A stretch of DNA of 44,818 nucleotides from Flavobacteriaceae bacterium (GCA_027080135.1 JALWUJ010000129.1:1-44818), one strand, 5' to 3'. Positions 1-8,690 are shown, numbered from the stretch's first letter. Made by a program: numbers and translations. Notes: generated by a model from the sequence alone, not told the origin.

Positions 1-1244
1 TTTTGTCTTTAAGTATTGCACCAATGATTGTTCTACCATATAATCCACAATTTCTCTTGGTGTATAAAAACTACCGGTTGCTTTTCTGGCACTTTTTTCG
101 GTGTCGGGGTCAATCTCTGCCAATAGATTTTCAAATATGGTTCCGAGCATTTCCGGGTCAATGCTTACTTCGGCATCGTAAATGCTGTTTTCGTCAATGG
201 TAAAGTTGTATTGTTCTAAGGTTTCAAAAAGCTCGATAAACCATTGGTTGGGTATTTTTAAGTTATACGAAATTTGATGAATGCCTTTGCTATTTGTTGG
301 AAAGAAATCGTCTGCTTGCGCTTCAAATAAACCACCGTTTAAAAATGGAATTAATTCGTGGTCTTTTGGTAAAACATAGTCTTTTCTGTCTTCTTGTTTT
401 TTATTTAATACCAGGAAGAATAATTTTTCTAATATGGCGTGATAGTAATTGTGTTGATTGTTATTAACTTCAACTACTTTTTTAGCGGACAACCAACTAT
501 CCGGTACTAACGGAATACTATTTTCAGATTTTTTGTTTTTTAAAAACCAACAAAAAATGGTTCTACCAATTAAGCGTACTGCAAATTCTTGGTAAATTTT
601 ACGGTTTGTTTCTACAGACGTTGACGGTAATTCTAAGGCAGTATTAAATGCTACATTTTTACTGCCTATTTTTACTTTACCTCCAATTAAACCATAAAAT
701 GCCTTAGCAATATCTTGATAGAATTGTTTGTTTAACGGTTCCACGCTAAAGGCTTGAACAATTTCGTCTAATGAATTGAAATTACAACTTCCAACTTGTT
801 TAATAAAAGTTTTGTTTGTTTGTTTTGGTGTTACAAAATAGGTGTACCGTTTAAAATCGGTAAAATCTCTTTTATTTCCAAGATAATTTGCTTTTACAAA
901 ACTGAACCTGAAATTGCCTTGATTATCGTAAAACACAAAAAGCGAAGCATCTTTTACTTCGTGTTTTAGAATGGTTTTTGCAATTTCGTATTGGTTTTTC
1001 TTTCCGGTACGTTCAGTTAGTGGTTCGTTTGTTTTAGAAGCGATTACAATAAGTTCATCCTTATCAATTTCTGCTTCACCAATTTTTATGATAGACTCGT
1101 ATTTGTTATAAATATCGTCAGGAAATAAATAGTCTAATTCTTCATTATAAGGTTTAAATTTTTTTCCTTCTAATGCTTTTCTTAAAAAAAGAATAAGATT
1201 TTCAACAGAAAAGTGATTTATAAGTTTTTCTAGTCTATTCATTT
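1..1244 (-). pseudogene. Eco57I/type IIG-like restriction-modification protein, frameshifted near its start and cut by the window edge
   Basis: The minus strand reads open for exactly 400 codons from position 1200 to the window edge. This frame has no start codon and a TGA just upstream. The only sensible start, an ATG at 1244-1242 (reading MNRLEKLINHFSVEK), is in another frame and reaches a TAA after 20 codons. Adding one base in the A6 tract (1204-1199) or the adjacent T7 tract joins both frames. The protein matches the N-terminal region of Eco57I-class enzymes that combine methylase and endonuclease: a conserved helical region with RYTYFVTP, then EMLGTIFENLL and GSFYTPREIVDYMVEQSL, which normally precedes the SAM-binding motifs. 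The methylase core lies outside the window. It may be a true pseudogene, a phase-variable gene or a sequencing error in a homopolymer. The family call is by motif; the exact R-M type is uncertain. Confidence 0.75.
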
Positions 1245-1270
1245 ATGATTATTGTTTATGTTATTTAGAA

Positions 1271-1336
1271 TGTTGGCAAAAAAAATGCTCATTTGGTTTT
1301 TATAAGTTTGCCTGTGTGTTGGCAAAAAACCAAATG
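1271..1336. repeat. Nested inverted and direct repeats in the 381-base gap
   Basis: In the gap between the restriction gene and the next gene, CATTTGGTTTTT (1290-1301) is repeated inverted as AAAAACCAAATG (1325-1336). Inside lies a second stem, TTTGCC with GGCAAA. The 13-mer TGTTGGCAAAAAA occurs twice in direct orientation, near 1271 and 1317. The rest of the gap to 1625 is AT-rich, and I see no gene in it. Just before the next start, TATATTTA at 1600-1607 is one base away from a -7 box. The repeats may be a relic of a mobile element or a terminator; nothing in them identifies a known element. Confidence 0.5.
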
Positions 1337-1625
1337 TGCAATTTGTGCGGTGGCTTTCAATTTGTTATATTGTTTTGTTTCTTCTGCTTAAGCCAAACGC
1401 AAGTATATCAGTGATTTCACTTATAAATATTAACTATTATGCATTGTTGTAAAGCTAGCCAAAAAAAAGGAGAAAGTCAAGCATTCATTATAACAATAAA
1501 AAAGTTGGTTATTAATATATTACAGATTTCTCCAAATATTTCTTTTTAAATAAAATAAGCATTCGTTTTTTTGTTATAAATCTACGACTAATTTTTACCT
1601 ATATTTACTTCCACTAAATCAATAA

Positions 1626-2864
1626 ATGATGACAAAGTATATCCTTTCAGTTTTTGTAATGATTTCCCTTTTTTCTTGTAAAACGGAAACTAAAAAAACA
1701 ACTTCAGAACCAATAATTAAAGAAAAGAAAGAAACTATAGTTCAACATCTTTCCAACCCTACAGAAAATAATAGTTCTTTACCTAGATTGTTCAGTAACG
1801 GTAAAGAGATTTATATGTCTTGGGTTGTAAAAAACGATACGGTTTCAACTTTAAAATATGCGGTTTTTAATAATGAAAAATGGTCTCGTCCAGAAGCGAT
1901 TATTTCGGGAAGTGATTGGTTTGTAAATTGGGCAGATTTTCCGGTAATTGCTGAAAACAACGGAAATATACTCGCAAGTTTACTTCAGAAATCGGCAGAA
2001 GGAACTTATACCTACGATGTAAAACTAAACCTGTTTTCTAAAGAAAAAAACCAATGGAAAAACAACTTCCTTTTAAATTTAGACGGAAAACAAAGTGAAC
2101 ACGGTTTTGTATCGATGTTGCCTTATAAAGAGGATTCCTTTTTTGTAACTTGGTTGGACGGAAGAACCCTGGTAGATATGCCAAAAGGGAAGGAGCAGAT
2201 GACTTTGCGAGGAGCAATTATCACTAAAGACGGCAAAGTAACTCAAGATATTTTACTAGACGACCGTACTTGCGAATGTTGTAACACAGCAGCAACAATG
2301 ACTGAAAACGGACCTATTGTGGTTTATAGAAATCGTTCGGAAGAGGAGATAAGAGATATCGGAATTGTACGTTTTAAAAACGGAAAATGGACCGAGCCAC
2401 AAATTGTAGTGGAAGATAATTGGCACATTCCGGGTTGTCCTGTTAATGGACCTGCGATTGATGCTTCGGGTTCGAGTGTTGCTATGGCTTGGTTTACTGC
2501 TGCCGATGATAATGCAAGAGTTCAAGTGGTGTTCTCGGAAGACAATGGTGCAACTTTTGGTTTACCCGTTAGAATTGATAACGGAAACGCTATGGGAAGA
2601 GTAGATTTAATTATGATAGATGCTAATAATGCGGTAGTAAGTTGGATGGAACCAAGTGGTTTGGATACTGTAATTAGAGTGGTAAAAGTATCTTCGGACG
2701 GAACACAAGGAAAACCCTTAACGGTTTCAAAAACACGAAGCGAACGATCTTCAGGATTTCCACAAATGGAAGTTTTGGGTGATAAAATTTATTTATCGTG
2801 GACTTCTTTAGAAAAAGAGGAACCAACTATTGAATTTGTTTCGGTATTAAAAAATAAATTATAA
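1626..2864 (+). CDS. Secreted BNR/sialidase-fold-like lipoprotein with a CxCC motif
   Basis: This 412-residue exported lipoprotein has an N-terminal signal peptide ending in the lipobox LFSC, so Cys 18 is probably lipidated. The body carries repeated strand-turn units such as SEDNGATFG, typical of BNR/sialidase-type beta-propellers. Annotation pipelines often call such proteins exo-alpha-sialidase, but the sialidase arginine triad and Asp-box series are not clearly present, so an enzymatic role is doubtful. A CECC motif near residue 216 and a GCPVNGP motif about 55 residues later stand out in a periplasmic or surface protein and could bind metal or form disulfides. Two adjacent ATGs open the frame; either may be used. 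It stands alone, followed by a palindromic repeat. Function unknown. Confidence 0.8.
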   Translation: MMTKYILSVFVMISLFSCKTETKKTTSEPIIKEKKETIVQHLSNPTENNSSLPRLFSNGKEIYMSWVVKNDTVSTLKYAVFNNEKWSRPEAIISGSDWFVNWADFPVIAENNGNILASLLQKSAEGTYTYDVKLNLFSKEKNQWKNNFLLNLDGKQSEHGFVSMLPYKEDSFFVTWLDGRTLVDMPKGKEQMTLRGAIITKDGKVTQDILLDDRTCECCNTAATMTENGPIVVYRNRSEEEIRDIGIVRFKNGKWTEPQIVVEDNWHIPGCPVNGPAIDASGSSVAMAWFTAADDNARVQVVFSEDNGATFGLPVRIDNGNAMGRVDLIMIDANNAVVSWMEPSGLDTVIRVVKVSSDGTQGKPLTVSKTRSERSSGFPQMEVLGDKIYLSWTSLEKEEPTIEFVSVLKNKL

Positions 2865-2867
2865 ATC

Positions 2868-2898
2868 AACCTGCAAGGTTTCCAAAACCTTGTAGGTT
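2868..2898. repeat. Palindromic intergenic repeat, possible terminator
   Basis: AACCTGCAAGGTTT (2868-2881) and AAACCTTGTAGGTT (2885-2898) form a 14-bp stem with one G-T pair and a three-base loop. It lies four bases after the stop codon of the BNR lipoprotein, where a terminator is expected, but lacks a long T-tract. A degenerate relative (ACCTTGCAGG) lies near 31218. From memory, palindromes of this sequence are common between genes in flavobacteria. The bases after it, CTTCGATAC to CACTCAG, resemble part of the repeat at 41570-41610. Confidence 0.6.
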
Positions 2899-2954
2899 TA
2901 GAACCTTCGATACTTCCCGATTTCATCAAAACACTCAGAGTGCGAATAAAAAAA

Positions 2955-4187
2955 ATGAAAAACCTCCTCATCATCGGTCACACTTTTCCAGAGCCAACAA
3001 CTACAGCGGCAGGAAGTAGGATGATGCAGTTAATATCCCTGTTTCAAGAGCAAGGTTTTAAGATCGTATTTTCAAGTACGGCTTCGGTTTCAGAAAAATC
3101 TACAACTCTTTCTAAACTAGCTATTGAAACCAAATTTATTAAGTTGAACAATTCAAGTTTCGACGAGTTTATATCTGAATTAAATCCTTCCATCGTACTA
3201 TTTGATCGTTTTATTACCGAAGAACAATTTGGATGGCGAGTTGCCGAACAATGCCCAAATGCTTTGCGAATTCTGGATACTGAAGACCTGCATTTTTTAC
3301 GGAAAGCTAGACAAGAAGCTGTTAAAAAAAATCTTCCAATTGAAAAAGCAAACTTATTTTCTGAAACTGCAAAACGAGAAATAGCCAGTATTTTACGATG
3401 TGATTTATCATTAATTATTTCAGAATTTGAAATAGAATTGCTTCAAAACACATTTAAAGTTGATGCTTCCATTTTACACTACCTTCCTTTTTTAGTAGAA
3501 GAAATTTCAGAAGAAACTATTCAGAATCTTCCATCATTTGAAGAAAGAAACCATTTTGTAACCATTGGCAATCTCTTGCATCAACCCAATGTAGATTCCG
3601 TTTTATTCTTAAAAAAGCATATTTGGTCGGAGATTAGAAAACAACTTCCCAAAGCCCAATTGCATATTTATGGTGCTTATGCTCCTCAGCAAATATTAGA
3701 ATTACATTCTAAAAAAGAAGGATTTTTAATAAAAGGTTGGGCAGAAAGTGTCTCAAGAGTAATGAGTAATGCGAGAGTTTGTTTGGCTCCATTGCGATTT
3801 GGAGCGGGATTAAAAGGTAAACTTTTGGATGCTATGATTTACGGTACACCAAGTATTACTACATCAATTGGAGCAGAAGGTATGAGTGGAAAATTACATC
3901 CGCCTGGTTTTGTTTGTGATAAAGTTTCTACTATGGTTGAAGCTTCAGTTAAGTTATTCTCAGGTAAAGAAATTTGGCTTCCATCGCAAAAAAATAGTTT
4001 TAAAATTATAGACAAACGCTTCCGAAGAGAATTGTTTTCCGAAGAATTTTCTGCTAGAATTAATTCACTTCAGCAAAATATTTCAATTCATAGAAATCAG
4101 AATTTTATTGGACAAATACTTCAACATCAAACACTTCAGTCAACCAAATATTTAAGCAAGTGGATTGAGATGAAGAATGGTGGGTAA
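2955..4187 (+). CDS. Glycosyltransferase, GT-B fold (GT4-like)
   Basis: This protein of about 410 residues transfers a sugar from an activated nucleotide donor; acceptor unknown. It opens with an N-terminal Rossmann strand and glycine-rich turn (MKNLLIIGHTFPEP). The C-terminal donor-binding half has VTIGNLLHQPNVDSV, an LHIYGA strand, and the segment RVCLAPLRFGAGLKGKLLDA followed by GTPSITT, the usual nucleotide-sugar site of GT4-type enzymes. I chose the ATG at 2955 because translation from there starts directly with the first strand; a GTG five codons upstream is also in frame. There is no membrane segment. A cluster of alpha/beta hydrolases follows after 25 bases, so co-transcription is likely, but a functional link is not obvious. 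Confidence 0.8.
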   Translation: MKNLLIIGHTFPEPTTTAAGSRMMQLISLFQEQGFKIVFSSTASVSEKSTTLSKLAIETKFIKLNNSSFDEFISELNPSIVLFDRFITEEQFGWRVAEQCPNALRILDTEDLHFLRKARQEAVKKNLPIEKANLFSETAKREIASILRCDLSLIISEFEIELLQNTFKVDASILHYLPFLVEEISEETIQNLPSFEERNHFVTIGNLLHQPNVDSVLFLKKHIWSEIRKQLPKAQLHIYGAYAPQQILELHSKKEGFLIKGWAESVSRVMSNARVCLAPLRFGAGLKGKLLDAMIYGTPSITTSIGAEGMSGKLHPPGFVCDKVSTMVEASVKLFSGKEIWLPSQKNSFKIIDKRFRRELFSEEFSARINSLQQNISIHRNQNFIGQILQHQTLQSTKYLSKWIEMKNGG

Positions 4188-4212
4188 TTTCTTTTTTTTG
4201 TACTTTAGTCCA

Positions 4213-5085
4213 ATGCCAAATTGGTTATACATCTTATTAATCGTGCTTGCTGTTTATTCGGCAATAAGCGTTCTTTTGTATTTTTTACAAGAGCAATTGC
4301 TTTTTAAACCTGAAAAATTACCTAAAGATTTTCAGTTTTTATACGAAAACCAACAAACCGAAGAATACAACCTAACCACAAGAGATGGAGCAACGATTAA
4401 CGGTTTGCATTTTAAAACTGAAAAGCCAAAAGGAGTTGTTTTATACCTAAAAGGAAATAGTAAAAGTATAAAAGGCTGGGGAAAATTTGCCATCGATTTT
4501 ACCCGAAATGGCTACGATGTGATTATGATTGACTACCGTGGTTTTGGAAAAAGTACAGGAAAAAGAAGTCAGAAAAAAATAAAAAACGACCTGCAGTTTG
4601 TTTATAATAAAATAAAGGAAAAAGTAGATGAAAAACACATTATTCTCTACGGAAGAAGCCTTGGCTCTGGATTTGCAACTAAATTGGCATCGGTAAATAA
4701 TCCTTGTAAATTAATTTTAGAAGCTCCTTATTACAGTCTTACCAAAGTAACAGCAAGGTATGCACCGTTTATGCCTTTTTCAATTATCATGAAATATCCG
4801 TTGCCAACTTACAAATGGATAAAATATGTGCAATGTCCCATTCACATTATTCACGGAACAAATGATAAACTAATACCCTTTAAAACAAGTGTAAAACTTT
4901 CTAAAATTAAACCTAAAATTACCCGACTTTATACGGTAATTGGTGGCGGACATAAAAATTTGAATAATTTTGAAAGCTACCATAAAATGCTGGATGAAAT
5001 TTTAAATTCAAAACCCAAAGATCAAGATTTAGAAAACAGCAGTTTTAATGTCATTCATAATTCCAAAAGAAAAAATGCGAAGTAA
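4213..5085 (+). CDS. Membrane-anchored alpha/beta hydrolase (first of a tandem pair)
   Basis: This serine hydrolase-fold protein has about 290 residues and one N-terminal membrane helix (WLYILLIVLAVYSAISVLL). The catalytic triad is visible: Ser in GRSLGSG, Asp in HGTNDKLIPF, His in GGGHKN. In the downstream copy the oxyanion-hole segment is HGNAGN; here it is KGNSKS, so activity may be altered. I prefer the ATG at 4213 because it aligns with the start of the paralogue; an upstream ATG at 4177 would overlap the glycosyltransferase end and add 12 residues. The soluble domain probably faces one side of the inner membrane. It overlaps the next gene by 11 bases. Substrate unknown; this family has esterase, lipase and BEM46/ABHD-like members. 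Confidence 0.8.
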   Translation: MPNWLYILLIVLAVYSAISVLLYFLQEQLLFKPEKLPKDFQFLYENQQTEEYNLTTRDGATINGLHFKTEKPKGVVLYLKGNSKSIKGWGKFAIDFTRNGYDVIMIDYRGFGKSTGKRSQKKIKNDLQFVYNKIKEKVDEKHIILYGRSLGSGFATKLASVNNPCKLILEAPYYSLTKVTARYAPFMPFSIIMKYPLPTYKWIKYVQCPIHIIHGTNDKLIPFKTSVKLSKIKPKITRLYTVIGGGHKNLNNFESYHKMLDEILNSKPKDQDLENSSFNVIHNSKRKNAK

Positions 5086-5887
5086 AAAGAAGTTATTTAT
5101 CCTCATTTTTGTGCTCTTTAATATTTATGGCTTACTTTGCGGAGCGATGTATTTTTTTCAAGAAAATCTTATTTTTTTACCCACGGTTCTCACAAAAGAA
5201 CATGTTTACAAAATGAATTTTCCTTTCGAAGAAATTAACTTAAAATCCAATGATGGAGCAGTTCTTAACGGACTTCATTTTAAAGTTGAAAATAATAAAG
5301 GAACCATTTTGTATTTCCACGGAAACGCAGGAAACCTTCAATGTTGGGGCGAACTAACCGAGTTTTTTGTAGAAAAAGGTTATTCGGTAATCGTGATGGA
5401 CTATCGTGGTTACGGAAAAAGTACGGGTAAAAAATCGATGGAAGCCTTGTATAACGATACCGAATTGTGGTATAATTATGCAAAAGAAAATTATCCAGAA
5501 AATACTCTTACCGTTTACGGAAGAAGCCTCGGAACAACCTTCGCAACTTACATAGCCTCTAAACATCAGCCTAAAAATTTGATACTTGAATCTCCTTTTT
5601 ATTCGGTGGAAGAGGTGGCAAAATCTCGTTTTCCGTTTTTACCTATAAAAATGTTGTTGCATTATAAATTTCCGACCTACCAATATATAAACGATGTCCC
5701 TTGTCCTATAACTATTTACCACGGAACCGATGACAAGGTGATTGATTTTCAGCAAGGAAAAAATTTGTTTGAAAGTATTAAAAGTACTTCAAAACAACTC
5801 ATTCAAATCCCAAAAGGAGGTCATAACGATTTGGTAACTTTTAGTGAATTTACCGATACTGTTGATGGGGTTTTGGAGAAAAACTAA
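5075..5887 (+). CDS. Membrane-anchored alpha/beta hydrolase (second of a tandem pair)
   Basis: This 270-residue paralogue of the preceding protein is also of BEM46/ABHD type. It has a basic N-terminus (MRSKKK), one membrane helix, then FQENLIFLP, a motif usual in this family. The oxyanion segment HGNAGN, nucleophile GRSLGT, Asp in HGTDDKVIDF and His in KGGHNDL are all present, so it should be an active hydrolase or esterase. The ATG at 5075 is preferred to one nine codons upstream because the membrane helix then has the usual short basic leader. The start overlaps the end of the first copy, indicating translational coupling. The gene ends tail to tail with the SDR gene, sharing the four bases CTAA. 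Substrate unknown. Confidence 0.85.
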   Translation: MRSKKKLFILIFVLFNIYGLLCGAMYFFQENLIFLPTVLTKEHVYKMNFPFEEINLKSNDGAVLNGLHFKVENNKGTILYFHGNAGNLQCWGELTEFFVEKGYSVIVMDYRGYGKSTGKKSMEALYNDTELWYNYAKENYPENTLTVYGRSLGTTFATYIASKHQPKNLILESPFYSVEEVAKSRFPFLPIKMLLHYKFPTYQYINDVPCPITIYHGTDDKVIDFQQGKNLFESIKSTSKQLIQIPKGGHNDLVTFSEFTDTVDGVLEKN

Positions 5888-6666
5888 CTTCTGTTTTTTT
5901 CTTGAATTTTACGAACAATATTTGCAGCCATATTTCTTGGAAAAATTCTAGGCAATCTTGCTAATACTTTGTTGAAAGATCCGGGAACTACGACTATTTT
6001 TCCTTTATTCATTTGTTGGTAACCATAAGCAGCCACTTCTTTTGGACAACCCATATTAAAACTGATTTTGTTTTCTGAAGTTTTTTCAGAAACCACCTCT
6101 TGAAAAGATGTTTTTGTTTGTCCAGGACATAAAACAGTTACGGAAACTCCTGTACCTTTAAGCTCGTTTGCAATTGCTTCAGAAAAAGATAAAATATATG
6201 CTTTTGAAGCATAGTAAATCGCCATTAAAGGACCTGGCTGAAAGGCAGCTAAGGACGACATATTTAATATTTTTCCAGAACCTCGTTCAACCATTCCTTT
6301 TAATAAAAGTTTGGTTAAATGTGTAGTAGTCATAATATGTAAATTAAGCATTGCTGCTTCACGTTGCCAATCGGTTTCAGCAAATGTACCAAACAATCCA
6401 AAACCTGCATTATTAATTAAAACATCAATGGGTGTATCGCCTATTTCTTTAAAAATTTCTTCAGAAATGCCTTGAATACTTAAATCTTTTGTAATGGTTT
6501 TAACTTGTGTTGGGTAGTTATTTTCTAAATGATTTTTGGTTTCTTCAAGTTTGTTGGAGTCTATATCGATAAGGATTAAATTATAGGAATCTTTTGCTAA
6601 AAGTTCGGCAAATTCATATCCTAAACCTGATGCTCCTCCTGTAACTAATGCGGTTTTAATAAACAT
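5884..6666 (-). CDS. Short-chain dehydrogenase/reductase
   Basis: This 260-residue NAD(P)-dependent oxidoreductase is of classical SDR type. The coenzyme-binding TGGASGLG motif is near residue 9, the structural NNAGFG motif near residue 87, the catalytic Ser in NMSSLAAF, and the YxxxK pair in YYASKAY. The length is normal for the family, and there is no signal peptide. The C-terminus is basic. Members of this subfamily (YqjQ/DltE-like) act on diverse ketones and fatty-acid-derived substrates; the substrate cannot be read from the sequence. It lies downstream of the ABC-F gene on the same strand, separated by a perfect 29-bp palindrome that may terminate the former gene or control this one. 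Confidence 0.88.
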   Translation of the reverse strand: MFIKTALVTGGASGLGYEFAELLAKDSYNLILIDIDSNKLEETKNHLENNYPTQVKTITKDLSIQGISEEIFKEIGDTPIDVLINNAGFGLFGTFAETDWQREAAMLNLHIMTTTHLTKLLLKGMVERGSGKILNMSSLAAFQPGPLMAIYYASKAYILSFSEAIANELKGTGVSVTVLCPGQTKTSFQEVVSEKTSENKISFNMGCPKEVAAYGYQQMNKGKIVVVPGSFNKVLARLPRIFPRNMAANIVRKIQEKNRS

Positions 6667-6702
6667 TTTGATGGTAATTTTTATTAGTAAATATGGGTTA
6701 GG

Positions 6703-6731
6703 TTTACATTTTGTAATTTACAAAATGTAAA
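6703..6731. promoter_or_regulatory. Perfect 29-bp palindrome upstream of the SDR gene
   Basis: TTTACATTTTGTAA and its exact reverse complement flank a single central base, 36 bases upstream of the SDR start and four bases after the ABC-F stop codon. A palindrome with a one-base centre makes a poor RNA hairpin loop, and no T-tract follows on the minus strand, so an operator for a dimeric repressor (TetR-like size) fits better than a terminator. No regulator gene adjoins it. Confidence 0.5.
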
Positions 6732-6735
6732 TTAA

Positions 6736-8607
6736 CTATTCTTCTAGTTTTGACGAAAGTTCAAACCAACGTTCTTCTTTTGTTTCTAACGATTGCATTA
6801 TTTCTTGAAGGATTTTAGATTGTTTATCTATTTCTTCGGCATCCCAATTTTCTGTAGCAAACTTAGACTCTAATGCTTCTTTGTCCCGTTCTAATTTTGC
6901 AATTTCACGTTCTAGTTTTGCATGTTCCTTTTGCTCATTATAACTAAGCTTTGTTTTATTATCTTGTGATTTCCAATTGTTTTTGTTGGTGGTATTTTCT
7001 TCAACGATAACTTTCTTTTCTACCGGCTTACTATCTTCATAAGTTCTGTAATCTGAATAATTTCCAGGAAAATCATCCACCACACAATTACCTTTAAACA
7101 CAAATAGATGATCTACAATTTTATCCATAAAATAACGGTCGTGAGAGACTACCACTAAACATCCAGGAAAATCTAATAAGAAGTTTTCTAGCACATTTAA
7201 AGTTACAATATCCAAATCGTTAGTGGGTTCATCAAGAATTAGAAAGTTTGGGTTTTTTATTAAAACTGTGCATAAATACAGGCGTTTTCGTTCTCCACCA
7301 CTAAGTTTTTCAACAAAATCGTATTGCTTTTTACGGTCAAATAAAAAACGTTCTAACAATTGTTGAGCAGAAATTTGTCTTCCTTTTTTAAGTGGAATAT
7401 ATTCTCCAAATTCTCTTACTACATCAATTACTTTTTGTCCCTCTTTTATGTTAATTCCGCTTTGAGTATAATATCCAAATTTTACGGTATCGCCAATTAC
7501 TACTTTTCCAGCATCAGGAAACACACTTCCTGTAATCAAATTTAGAAAGGTAGATTTACCCGTTCCGTTTTTTCCAATAATTCCAACGCGATCTCCTTTC
7601 TGAAAATTATAATCAAATTTATCAAGCAACTTCTTGTCATAAAACGATTTGGAAACCGAATGAAGCTCCACAATTTTAGTTCCCAAACGTTCCATATTAA
7701 GTTCTAACTGAACTTCGTGATCGTTTCTGCGTTGATGTGCTCTGTTTTTAATTTCTGAAAAATCATCGATCCGAGATTTACTTTTGGTGGTTCTGGCTTT
7801 AGGTTGACGACGCATCCAATCCAATTCTTTTTTGTAAAGTTGTTTTGCTTTGGCTGTTTCCGAAATAAAATTTTCGATTCTGGCATCTCTTTTTTCTAAA
7901 TAATAACTGTAGTTTCCTTTGTAGCTGTAAAGAATGCCTTCGTCCAATTCTACAATTTCGTTACACACACGTTCTAAGAAAAAACGATCGTGTGTTACCA
8001 TAAAAAGGGTGATGTTTGCTTTTGCGAAAAAATCTTCTAACCATTCAATCATTTCTAAATCTAAATGATTGGTAGGCTCGTCTAAAATTAAAAGCTGCGG
8101 TTGTGCCAATAAAGCATTTGCTAAAGCCAATCTTTTTTTCTGACCACCACTCATTGTAGAAACTTTTTGATGTAGATCGTTAAGTTTCAGTTTTGAAAGA
8201 ATTTGTTTGTAAACTGTTTCAAAATCCCAAGCTTGATGTGCTTCCATAGCATCAAATGCTTTTTGGTAGGTTTCGGAATCTTCGGGATTTAAAAGGGCGT
8301 TTTCATAGTCAGCAATAATCTTCAGTATAAAATTATCTGCCGAATTTATGGATTCTTCCACCGTAAAATCAGGATTCAAATTGGGTTCTTGTGAAAGATA
8401 TGCAATTTTTAAACCCTTCCGTGAAACTACATTTCCAGTATCGGGAGTATCAATTCCTGCAATAATATTTAGAATAGAAGTTTTTCCTGTTCCGTTTTTG
8501 GCTACAAATCCTATTTTTTGTCCTTCATTAATTCCGAAGGAGATATTTTTGAATAAAATCCTTTCGCCAAATGATTTTGATATATTTTCTACCGATAAGT
8601 AATTCAC
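6736..8607 (-). CDS. ABC-F family ATPase (Uup-like)
   Basis: This 623-residue protein has two ABC ATPase domains and no membrane segments, typical of ABC-F ribosome-associated factors. Domain 1 has Walker A AKNGTGKTS near residue 36, signature MSGGQKKR and Walker B LLILDEPTNHLD. Domain 2 has GKNGTGKST, LSGGERKR and FLILDEPTNDLD. Between them is the charged linker with KKELDWMRRQPKART typical of the family. After domain 2 comes a variable linker and a C-terminal coiled coil (about residues 560-623), as in Uup. ABC-F proteins act on ribosomes or, for Uup, have been tied to DNA-element excision and ribosome function. The start codon is GTG; no ATG upstream fits. It is transcribed divergently from the polysaccharide export block. 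Confidence 0.92.
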   Translation of the reverse strand: MNYLSVENISKSFGERILFKNISFGINEGQKIGFVAKNGTGKTSILNIIAGIDTPDTGNVVSRKGLKIAYLSQEPNLNPDFTVEESINSADNFILKIIADYENALLNPEDSETYQKAFDAMEAHQAWDFETVYKQILSKLKLNDLHQKVSTMSGGQKKRLALANALLAQPQLLILDEPTNHLDLEMIEWLEDFFAKANITLFMVTHDRFFLERVCNEIVELDEGILYSYKGNYSYYLEKRDARIENFISETAKAKQLYKKELDWMRRQPKARTTKSKSRIDDFSEIKNRAHQRRNDHEVQLELNMERLGTKIVELHSVSKSFYDKKLLDKFDYNFQKGDRVGIIGKNGTGKSTFLNLITGSVFPDAGKVVIGDTVKFGYYTQSGINIKEGQKVIDVVREFGEYIPLKKGRQISAQQLLERFLFDRKKQYDFVEKLSGGERKRLYLCTVLIKNPNFLILDEPTNDLDIVTLNVLENFLLDFPGCLVVVSHDRYFMDKIVDHLFVFKGNCVVDDFPGNYSDYRTYEDSKPVEKKVIVEENTTNKNNWKSQDNKTKLSYNEQKEHAKLEREIAKLERDKEALESKFATENWDAEEIDKQSKILQEIMQSLETKEERWFELSSKLEE

Positions 8608-8682
8608 TTGTATGTTTTTTGCAAATTAAGAGGAAAATGCCCACATAGCACAAAAAATATTTTATTATTACTGAGGTTAAGT

Positions 8683-8690
8683 TATATTTG
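8683..8690 (+). promoter_or_regulatory. -7 promoter box of the polysaccharide export block
   Basis: TATATTTG is an exact match to the Bacteroidota -7 box TAnnTTTG, 17 bases before the start codon of the Wza-like gene. At the expected 19-base spacing upstream lies only TTTT instead of TTTG, so the -33 element is weak. Confidence 0.6.

Noticed and set aside
3-203. 66-codon plus-strand open frame at the left edge
   Set aside because: It lies antisense within the restriction-modification gene, whose minus-strand frame has clear family motifs; the plus frame has none.
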